The notes below the pieces were generated by a model, which was given only the letters and a program-made list of their open reading frames with translations, was not told where the DNA came from and did no database searches. The position numbers and the translations under genes are program-made. From Pelagomonas calceolata (lineage: Eukaryota > Sar > Pelagophyceae > Pelagomonadales > Pelagomonadaceae), in assembly GCA_918797485.1 (NCBI GenBank), contig CAKKNE010000005.1, positions 4,278,001-4,342,000 on the forward strand: a stretch of DNA of 64,000 bases. Direction: 5' to 3'. The first letter of the stretch is position 1. Every line of letters starts with the position of its first letter. Below, piece by piece: positions 46,696 through 53,837 of the stretch.

Positions 46696-47742
46696 ATGCT
46701 GCGCCGCGCTCTGGTGAGTCTGGTCGCTGCCGCGGTCGTGGGCTCGGACGCGGCCGCCGCTCCATCATCATGCATAACCAACACGACGAATGCGACGGCG
46801 GACGAGAGGGTCTATGCGCTGAGCCGCAAGTTCCAATGCCCGGACGTCGACGACGTGCCCATGGCCTGCGCCTGGACGACGGCGTGGCAGCGGCGGGTGT
46901 TCCATCTCCACATGTCGAAAATGGCCGGACGGGAGGTGCTCGCGCGCGCGCCGGCGGCCATTGACGTCCAAAAGTGCCCAGGCGAAGTTCCCGGCAGCCT
47001 CGCGACGTTTAGGGGCCACGTCCGGCCGCCGGTCGCGCCGTGTTTCTATAGCTATGAGACGACGTGGGATAATGCTGTCGCGGCCTATGCGAGCAGACCG
47101 CCGCCGCTCGTCGTGACAATGATCCGCGAACCCATAGCGTGGGCGTTCTCGAAGATCACGCACAAGAAGAATCGGCGCGTCGAACCCATGGTCGCGCAAG
47201 GCTGCATCGAAGCGCCGTCGCCATCGATTGAGTGCGCAAAGATCAATTTTGCTCGCTTCGCGCTCGAACACCTGGGCTCGCCGCTAGGGCCAGAATGCGA
47301 CGCGGTGGCCCAGGCGGCGCTAGCGCGTCAGCGACTCGATGCTTCGGTCGTCGGCCTCGTGGAGGATCTGGACGCGTCGCTGTGCCTCTGGGAGTACCAG
47401 TTCGGCCACCACCGCGCCAACGCGACGGACTACGCCCGGCGCTGCGACTGCCGCGGCGATGTGCGACGGGCTGCGGCGGCGGCGAGCGCGGCGGCGCTCC
47501 GGGGCAACGCTCACGTGGTGGGCATCACCGGAGGTCCGAAACACGCGGGAAAATACGAAGAACAAGTCTCGTTGCGCGCGGTCCTGCGCATCGAGGCCGC
47601 GCTCCGGCCCCACGCGCGGCTCTACGACTACGCGGCGGGCCTCTTCCGGCGGCGCGCCGATGTTGTCGCGCGCACGACGGGCGTGCGGCTCCTATGCGAC
47701 GACGACGCGCCGACGGGTTATTCCGGTGCCAAGCCAGCATAA
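46696..47742 (+). CDS. Golgi-type sulfotransferase
   Basis: 348 residues from MLRRALVSLV, with a signal anchor at residues 4-20. FHLHMSKMAGREVL matches the 5'-phosphosulfate loop region (fH.pKtagt in the family), although the usual Lys-Thr pair reads KMAG. LVVTMIREPIAWAFSKITHKK matches the 3'-phosphate-binding segment with Arg-Glu-Pro. A C-terminal basic helix follows (RIEAALRPHARLYDYAAGLFRRR). Such enzymes use PAPS to sulfate glycans or proteins. The degenerate first loop leaves activity uncertain. It lies between two lectin paralogues on the opposite strand. Confidence 0.75.
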   Translation: MLRRALVSLVAAAVVGSDAAAAPSSCITNTTNATADERVYALSRKFQCPDVDDVPMACAWTTAWQRRVFHLHMSKMAGREVLARAPAAIDVQKCPGEVPGSLATFRGHVRPPVAPCFYSYETTWDNAVAAYASRPPPLVVTMIREPIAWAFSKITHKKNRRVEPMVAQGCIEAPSPSIECAKINFARFALEHLGSPLGPECDAVAQAALARQRLDASVVGLVEDLDASLCLWEYQFGHHRANATDYARRCDCRGDVRRAAAAASAAALRGNAHVVGITGGPKHAGKYEEQVSLRAVLRIEAALRPHARLYDYAAGLFRRRADVVARTTGVRLLCDDDAPTGYSGAKPA

Positions 47743-47850
47743 GATACGAACGTCATGTTAGGCAGCGCGGGCGGGGGCGAGGGATCATCGCCTAAGGGGA
47801 GACCCGCTCTTCTTGGGCGCGGGCGGCGGGCGCTGCGTTCTTTCGCGGTC

Positions 47851-48738
47851 TCACGGCGCCACGCACGTGAAGCGAGTCCCGGGCGTCGTGTCGCACTTGG
47901 TGCACGAGTTAGCGGCGCCGCCGAACCACGAGCACTCCGAATCCTTGCCGGAGGGGCAGGGGTGGTTGCAGGCGCCGCCAGACGGGTGCGGCGACGGCGC
48001 GTCGCCGATCTGCCACTGCTGCGTGTTGTATCCGTCGTGGCACGTGTTCCACGTGATCTCCTGGTTGCTTTGGACCATCAAGCAGAGGTATTCGCCGTTA
48101 CTATTGGGAACCTTGATCTGCTTCGAGGTTTGGTCCCAGTGGACGTTCTCACCGTTCTCAGACTTCGAATCCGACTCAGGCCACCACAGGAGAGCTTGGC
48201 ACTTTGTCGTCGTGTCCCAACACCCCCACATATCGAGGGAGAGCGTGGAGAGCCCGCCGCTGTCTTGATGGTCTCTGAGTTCGATCCGCCCCGAGCTAGC
48301 GTGCCCCGAGCCGAACTTGTACTGATAGTTGAACCGCTGCTTCGAGTGGTGGCCCTTGCCAGTGCCAGTGCCGCAGTCGGCGAGGACCAGGTGCTGCATG
48401 TTCGCCGTGGCCGTGAGGCACTTCTTGCCCTTGGAATGGACGAGGCTGATGTGGGCGTCACTGATCTTCGTAGAGTGGAGGTCCATGGCGCCGGGCGTCG
48501 AGGTACTACCGACCGCCGTCGCGGCGACCACGCCGAGGACGAACGACAGCGCGGCGGCCTGCGCGGGGCGACGCCGTCGCGGAACCGTTTCACAGCACGA
48601 TCGTCGATCGCCGGCGATTCGCCGCGCGCGTCGGGGACGCTGGGTGCGCACGGCGACCACGACGCGTCGGAGACCGGTCTTAGGCTTCTCGAGGAGCGCG
48701 TTCTCCTCCGCTGGGATGGTCTCGAACTCAGTAGACAT
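47851..48738 (-). CDS. Type II membrane protein with ricin-B-like lectin domain (copy 2)
   Basis: Unspliced ORF 295 residues; with the 93-bp intron at 48559-48651 removed, 264. After removal the anchor reads RRVVVA|AALSFVLGVVAATAV, matching copy 1 (RRVVVGAALVSFVIGVLAAT). This is the evidence for the intron. The trefoil includes GRIELRDHQDSGG, STLSLDMWGCWD and YNTQQWQIGDAPSP, and the shared tail is CPSGKDSECSWFGG, CTKCDT. The N-terminal Cys module of copy 1 is absent. Its last 290 bp and 3' flank match those of copy 1, showing tandem duplication with the sulfotransferase between. Confidence 0.78.
   Translation of the reverse strand: MSTEFETIPAEENALLEKPKTGLRRVVVAVRTQRPRRARRIAGDRRSCCETVPRRRRPAQAAALSFVLGVVAATAVGSTSTPGAMDLHSTKISDAHISLVHSKGKKCLTATANMQHLVLADCGTGTGKGHHSKQRFNYQYKFGSGHASSGRIELRDHQDSGGLSTLSLDMWGCWDTTTKCQALLWWPESDSKSENGENVHWDQTSKQIKVPNSNGEYLCLMVQSNQEITWNTCHDGYNTQQWQIGDAPSPHPSGGACNHPCPSGKDSECSWFGGAANSCTKCDTTPGTRFTCVAP
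48559..48651 (-). other. 93-bp intron without stops in lectin copy 2
   Basis: GTGCGCACCC...CCCCGCGCAG, phase 0, a multiple of three with no stop. Retention would insert 31 mostly basic residues into the membrane anchor. Comparison with copy 1, which lacks it, supports splicing. It has no clear introner core. Confidence 0.65.
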
Positions 48739-48936
48739 AATGAATGGATGGCCTGTGTTGAAAAGGCTTATTTATTGCTCTATGCAGGTGAACGACAAGG
48801 TTTCAGGCGCGCTGTCGTTTCGGCGCAGTGGTAGGCACGAGACTTAGTTGAATTGTATAGAGATTGCGTCGCTACAAAGCTTCAAAGTCGTGCTCTGAGT
48901 GACAAAAACCCGTACTAAAGGGAGGGGTATCGGCGA

Positions 48937-50876
48937 CTAGGTATAGATCTTAGCCGGCTTCTGCGACCGAAAACTACCAGAAGAACCGAGCCGCCGCCGC
49001 GCCGACGAGTACTCGGGCAGCGCCTCGTCCAAAGCGTCGTCGAGCGCGGACCCCGATCTTTGGAGAGGACGCGGCGCCTCGCCGTCGTCGCGGGCCCGCC
49101 ACCGGTCGCCATCATCCGGCCGCCTTCTAGGAGGCGTCCGCACTCTTAAATCTTGGTCGAACTTCGCCGGCACAAAAGCCGCGGATAGAGCGTCCCCGAA
49201 AGCCGCGGCCTCCTCTCTGAGTTTTGAGACGCGCTCCGTGATGGCCTTCGCTACTTTCCCAATCTTCCTTATATGATTCCGCTCGAACTCGTCGTCGACC
49301 CTCAAACGCCTTCTACCACTGGTCAGAATGTCGAAGTCGCCTGGAACTTTTTTGTCGTCGAAGGAGTCGCGGAGAGGCGGCGCGCCGATGGCGTCGGACC
49401 GTCGAGGCCTTCTCACACGTTCCGTGTCTCTTTGGAACCAGCCCCTGGACGTGTCCTTGCCACCCAGCGCGTACAACGCAACTAACCCAGCCTGGCCCAG
49501 GAAGAAACACGTCGCTTCGCCGATCTCGAAGATTTCTCGTCGGTAGGGGTCCTCGGCCATGTGCGCGACGAATATTACGATAGGTGTGGCCAGCAACCAC
49601 ATCGCGCCTAAGACTCTAAGTACCCTACAAAAAGCCTGCTTCTGGGGGAAATGTTTTATGGTATCCGTCACGGCCTTGAGGAACCAGGCGCACGCTACTA
49701 ATCGTAGAACGGCTAAAAAGATACCTGTCGAACCGGCATAGGCGAATTGTACTTCGACGTCGTTTCTGACGCGTTGCGACCAGGCCAGGCCTGTGTGGAA
49801 ATCAACCAGTGAGTTAGGTTCCGACGCGGCCACGGGGCCAACGTCGCGTCGATGGCGGGGGGCGCCCGAATCTGATTTCCACACAGGGCCAGACACGCGA
49901 AGGATGCCATGGCGTACGTCGCCGCAAAGGCCGCGAGCTTCATGCGCGACGCGACGCGTAACTTGTGGCGTACGATCGTCCAGCCCTTGCCCAGTAACAC
50001 GAGGAGTATGACAATTTCCACATCGGCGACGCCGTGGCAGACTCGCGACAACGTGTCCAACCACAAGGGCGCCTGGCCCTTGCCCTGGTACCTCAAGTAG
50101 AAGCACATCCTCAGGAGTAGGGCGACCCACTCGAAGGCCACGGCCTCGGTCAAAACTCTAGTTGTTAAATGGAGTTTTTTCCCGCCCGCCTCCAACCTTA
50201 CGCGTACTCGATAAGCTGCCACTAAACAAAGTGTTTGCAGACAGAAGAGTAGGATGGACGTAACGGGCAGTGCATCTTCATCGGCAGAAAATTCCTTGCC
50301 CCACTCGTTCCCGTTCCACAGGTGGAATTCGTATTCGATCTCCGTCGGACCCATGCACCTATTCTTATACTCCAAGTCACACGAGATTAATTGCGCCTGC
50401 TGGGCGATTGACAAACTACCGTTCTGAAAGTCGGAAGAGCACTTCTCGTTGCACCTCGTGTTGTAGTTGCTCCACACTAAGTAGACAAATCTGGGGCTTC
50501 TTGAAATCAAGTACGACTTCTTGGTGGACGTCGTCTCCTGCCCGTCGACCATGAGGAAGTCGTAGGCGACCGTGGCTTTGGCATACCTCTCTTCGAGACT
50601 GAGCTCGGTGAAAGTTTTATTGGCGATCGAAGGAAAGGCGTTGGCCCCCTCTTCAAAGTACATCAAGAGTGAACCGCCCCGATGCTTGACCTTCAGCTCG
50701 AAGTTCGCGTGGAGCTCGAGGACTGGAGGATCACCTGTTTTCTCCTCTTGATCATCAGGCGTTGCGGAGAAGCAGAAGCGTTCCAGGTAGGTCCAGCTCG
50801 TCGGTTTCGAGACGGTCTTCTTCGTCTTCATGGCTTTGATGGTGGGGAGGAGGAGGAGGAGGCGGCGCGCCATCAT
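48937..50876 (-). CDS. GPR180/TMEM145-like seven-transmembrane protein, two exons
   Basis: Exons 50876-49883 and 49790-48937 give 615 residues. The N-terminus has a basic hydrophobic leader. Residues 30-205 are a luminal beta-rich domain (LELHANFELKVKHRGGSLLMYF, EYEFHLWNG). Residues 215-430 contain seven helices, with the intimal-thickness-receptor hallmark VALLLRMCFYLRYQ, then HGVADVEIVILLVLLGKGWTIV. The C-terminal 190 residues are a basic cytosolic tail (RKIGKVAKAITERVSKLREEA). The family is linked to secretory-pathway signalling or sorting in animals and occurs widely in protists; ligand unknown. The introner junction lies between helices 4 and 5 and leaves four extra residues. Confidence 0.82.
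49791..49886 (-). mobile_element. Introner in the GPR180-like gene
   Basis: A 96-bp element with perfect 14-bp inverted ends, CTGTGTGGAAATCA and TGATTTCCACACAG, and an 8-bp duplication GTCTGGCC/GCCTGGCC with one mismatch. The intron is 49791-49882 (GTGGAAATCAG...CCACACAG), phase 1. It shares with the MFS copy the segments ATTCGGGCGCCCC, GCCATCGACGCGACG and AACCTAACTCACTGGTTGATT. It is effectively a shortened copy of that 202-bp element. Confidence 0.9.
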
Positions 50877-51041
50877 GGGCTGCCCCCAACAGCTTCTGAC
50901 CTACGAGGAGAACCGGCGACGCGGAACGGCGCGCCGCGTATCACCCAGGACGGGCAGCTGTTGCGTCTCGTCTCGTAGCCACGAACCGGGCAGCCCTTGC
51001 GGTGCAATGCAAGCCGTTGGGCGCACGCGCCGGGGCCAGTT

Positions 51042-51063
51042 GCTAGCGGTGTAAGACACTAGC
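51042..51063 (-). promoter_or_regulatory. Copy 8 of the GCTAG hairpin promoter element (short loop)
   Basis: On the minus strand it reads GCTAGTG, loop TCTTACAC, CGCTAGC. It lies between divergent starts at 50876 and 51109 and is 165 bp before the GPR180-like start. Confidence 0.65.
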
Positions 51064-51108
51064 AAAAATCTCGATCGACAGCAAAGAGCGTAAAAAGGCA
51101 GCCCGAGC

Positions 51109-51321
51109 ATGCCCCTCGGCGCCAAGGCAGCGGCGGCGGCCGAGCCCGTGGTCATCGTCCAGGCTTCCGGCTTCCACCTGGTGAGCTTCCTACTGGGCAT
51201 CCTCGCCGCCCTCGCGGCCGTCGCGTGCTACTCGATCCAGACGGACGCGGACCCGTACATGTTCGACGCGCCGCTCGGCGAATGTGTTAGAGACAGCGCG
51301 CACCGCAAGAAGAAAGCGTGA
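51109..51321 (+). CDS. 70-residue single-helix ORF overlapping the next start codon
   Basis: MPLGAKAAAA followed by one hydrophobic helix (HLVSFLLGILAALAAVACYS) and a short basic tail (HRKKKA). Its TGA (51319-51321) overlaps the ATG (51321-51323) of the transporter ORF in the arrangement TGATG. It could be a separate micro-membrane protein, an upstream ORF, or the N-terminal part of the transporter joined by an unseen splice or frameshift. No family recognised. Confidence 0.5.
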   Translation: MPLGAKAAAAAEPVVIVQASGFHLVSFLLGILAALAAVACYSIQTDADPYMFDAPLGECVRDSAHRKKKA

Positions 51322-52199
51322 TGGTCGGCTACGCCTGCTTCCTGGCGACGGGCTACTCGCTCAACAGCGCGACGATGGCCATCGCCAACAAGTGGGCCCT
51401 CACGAAGTTTCCCCACTCGGGTACTTTGACTTGTCTGCAATTTGGCTTTTCCGCGGGCATGGTGTTGTTGCTCAAGTGCTGTCGGGTCTTGGACGCGGAC
51501 GCTCTACAACTGACGAAAGTCAAACAGTTCGCGCCCGCGGTCGTCATGTTCTACATCTCGATAGCGTGCAACATGCGGTTGTTAGCTCGAGCTACTGTAG
51601 ACACTTTTATAGTGATTAGATCCGTCGCGCCGATCTTAACCCAAGTCGGCGAGGTGTTTTTGCTGGGCGCCGACTGGCCGAACCGCGACGCTTGGTTAGC
51701 CTTGTTAATAATAAGCATGGGCGCTCTCGGATTCGCGCACAATAACCTATCGCAAATGTCGGACCCGGTCGTGCTGTTCTGGGCGTCGACGTACTTGTTA
51801 TGCATCACGGCGGATATGTTGATCGTCAAGCGCGTCATCACGGCCATCAAGCTCAAGCCCTGGGGTTATGTTTATTACAACAACCTGCTGGCTTTATGTG
51901 TCTACCCATTTTGGTCGTTGCTGACGGGCGAGGAAATCGGACGGACGGACGGTTTGGATGATTCTACAGTGATGGTCGCCGTCGCGACGAGCTGCGTCCT
52001 GGGCCTGGGCATCTCGTTCTTCGGGCTGAACACGCGGCTGGCCCTGTCGGCGACGGCGTTCACGGTGCTCGGCGCGGCCTGCAAGTTCCTCTCGATATTC
52101 TTAAATATGGCGGTGTGGCACCATCACGCGCCGCATCCGGCGCTGCCCTGGCTGCTGCTGGCGCTGAGCGGGTCGCTGTTCTACCAGCGGGTGACCTAG
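51321..52199 (+). CDS. Drug/metabolite-superfamily transporter, nucleotide-sugar or triose-phosphate type
   Basis: 292 residues from the ATG at 51321 with nine or ten helices. Helix 1 carries the family sign SLNSATMAIANKWALTKF (NK-W). FPHSGTLTCLQFGFSAG, VIRSVAPILTQVGEVFLLG, LCITADMLIVKRVIT and WGYVYYNNLLALCVYPF follow, as in GDP-mannose-type carriers. SATAFTVLGAACKFLSIFLN is the late GALNK-like segment. Golgi import of a nucleotide sugar is the likely role, in keeping with Golgi enzymes encoded nearby. The substrate-specific motif is not decisive. Confidence 0.82.
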   Translation: MVGYACFLATGYSLNSATMAIANKWALTKFPHSGTLTCLQFGFSAGMVLLLKCCRVLDADALQLTKVKQFAPAVVMFYISIACNMRLLARATVDTFIVIRSVAPILTQVGEVFLLGADWPNRDAWLALLIISMGALGFAHNNLSQMSDPVVLFWASTYLLCITADMLIVKRVITAIKLKPWGYVYYNNLLALCVYPFWSLLTGEEIGRTDGLDDSTVMVAVATSCVLGLGISFFGLNTRLALSATAFTVLGAACKFLSIFLNMAVWHHHAPHPALPWLLLALSGSLFYQRVT

Positions 52200-52232
52200 G
52201 TGTTGCTCGCGGTGTGACTAATCGCATCTATC

Positions 52233-52692
52233 TTAGGCCTCTAGCGTTTCGCGGGCGCGGAGCACGGCTCGCGCCGTTCGCAAAGACCTCTCAATCCACA
52301 CTGTTTCCGGGTGCGCGCCGCCGAGCACGCGCCGCGCGATCCGTCCCGCGTCCTCGAGCGTCGTCACGGCCTCGCGGAGATCGTCGAGGGTGGCGCCGTC
52401 GGCTCTGCAGAGTGACTCCGCGTAAGCCCGCCTCATCCTGAGCGTCCTACTATCATTTTCTCCGAGGGCGCGTCGCGCCACGGGTGTCGTTCTGCGCAGC
52501 AGCGACCTCGCTTCTGCGTGGCGGTGTAGATCGAGTAGGGACGTCGCGTAGTTGTAGCCTGCATCAATGGTGTCTCCATGTTCATCGCCGAGGAGCTTCA
52601 ACCATCCGGAGTACACGTCTCGATACATATTTGACGCTTGTTCCCGACGTCCAACCTGTTCATACGTGATTGCAAGATTGCTTTGCAAGCCA
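52233..52692 (-). pseudogene. C-terminal TPR fragment of a MYND/TPR paralogue, inverted
   Basis: On the minus strand it encodes SNLAITYEQVGRREQASNMY, SGWLKLLGDEHGDTIDAGYNYATSLLDL, PVARRALGENDSRTLRMRRAYAESL and RRVLGGAHPETVWIERSLRTARAVLRARE. This matches the C-terminal third of the gene on the opposite strand at 53.3-53.7 kb. Homology stops at about 52690, where the opposite-strand MYND sequence begins. The minus frame stays open further to 53093, but only as the antisense of that gene. A host paralogue broken by rearrangement. Confidence 0.7.
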
Positions 52693-53771
52693 GGTGCCAT
52701 ACGAGGTACTGTAACAAAACTTGCCAGCACGACCACTGGCGCCGCGGCCACAAGCAGATCTGCAAGAAGATACACCGCGGCGGCAACGCAGAACAATACT
52801 ACGCCGACAAAAAATACAAAGAGGCCGTCGCGGAGGCCGTCGAGAAGTGCGCGGACGACACGAAGGGCCAGACGTGCTTCATCTGCACGCAGGCCCTCCA
52901 CTGGAAGACAAAGGAGGGTCTCGTGCGCGGGTGCTCGTGCCGCGGGACGGCGGGTTTCGCGCACGTGTCGTGTTTGGCGGAGCAGGCGAAGATTTTGGTC
53001 GCGGAGGCTGAGGAGAACAATTTGGACTACAAGGTCCTGAATGAGAGGTATCAACGGTGGCACAGGTGCAGTCTGTGCGAGCAATACTACCACGGCGTCG
53101 TGGCGTGCGCGCTCGGGTGGGCGGCCTGGAAGACGTACGTGGGGCGGCCGGAAACAGATTCTCTTCGGTACACGGCGGTAAAACAGCTTGGGGGCGGTCT
53201 ATCCGAAGGAGGTCACTACGAGGCGGCGGCGTCCGTACAAGAGGCCGATTTGTCTAGGATGCGGCGCATTGGCGCACCAGAAGGACACTTACTCCTCGCG
53301 CAGACCAATCTTGCAGTTATGTATGGAGAGCTAGGAGACCTTGAGAGGGCCCTAAGCATGGAGCAAGATGTATACTCTGGATGGCTGAAGCTCAATGGTA
53401 TACAACACATCAATACCCTCCGAGCGGCAATAAACTACGCGTCGTCCCTTGTTGCTCTCCAGCGCTTTGAAGAGGCAAAATTACTGATGCGCAAAAGCCT
53501 GCCCGTGGCGCGACGCGCCCTCGGAGAGAGTGATGAAATCACGCTCAAGATGAGGTGGATGTACGCGCTGGCGCTCTACAGAGACTCCGGCGCCACGTTC
53601 GACGACCTCCGCGAGGCCGTTGAGACGCTCGAGGAGACGGAACGGACCGCGCGACGCGTCTTGGGAGGCGCGCATCCGAGCGTCGCGGGGATTGAACGTT
53701 CCTTGCGAAGCGCGCAAGCGGTGCTCCGCGCCCGCGAAGAAGGAAAAACAGTGGTCATAACTTACAAGTAA
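52638..53771 (+). CDS. MYND (N-truncated) + RING-variant + TPR protein
   Basis: 377 residues from the first ATG at 52638. Residues 1-18 come from the antisense of the inverted TPR fragment. From residue 19 it follows the intact family: RCHTRYCNKTCQHDHWRRGHKQICKKIHRGGN, lacking the first zinc-binding Cys pair of MYND. Then come RINGv CFIC, RGCSCRG, GFAHVSCL and CSLC, and TPRs (QTNLAVMYGELGDLERAL, NYASSLVALQRFEEAKLLM). It may be expressed as a chimera under a new start, or be a young pseudogene. The open frame over 1.1 kb favours the former. It ends 66 bp before the VPS35 stop. Confidence 0.7.
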   Translation: MFPTSNLFIRDCKIALQARCHTRYCNKTCQHDHWRRGHKQICKKIHRGGNAEQYYADKKYKEAVAEAVEKCADDTKGQTCFICTQALHWKTKEGLVRGCSCRGTAGFAHVSCLAEQAKILVAEAEENNLDYKVLNERYQRWHRCSLCEQYYHGVVACALGWAAWKTYVGRPETDSLRYTAVKQLGGGLSEGGHYEAAASVQEADLSRMRRIGAPEGHLLLAQTNLAVMYGELGDLERALSMEQDVYSGWLKLNGIQHINTLRAAINYASSLVALQRFEEAKLLMRKSLPVARRALGESDEITLKMRWMYALALYRDSGATFDDLREAVETLEETERTARRVLGGAHPSVAGIERSLRSAQAVLRAREEGKTVVITYK

Positions 53772-53837
53772 ACCCTACAAGTAAATCCTTCGGGGGACAG
53801 AATACCCCTAAAAAGACCAGCTACTATGTACCAACCC

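Noticed and set aside
7601-51063. The GCTAG hairpin as a transcription terminator or a MITE
   Set aside because: No copy lies between convergent genes. All are a fixed distance before starts, and there are no target duplications at the ends.
51109-52199. Bacterial operon or contamination suggested by the TGATG overlap
   Set aside because: The transporter is eukaryotic Golgi type and lies among eukaryotic genes with the shared promoter element.
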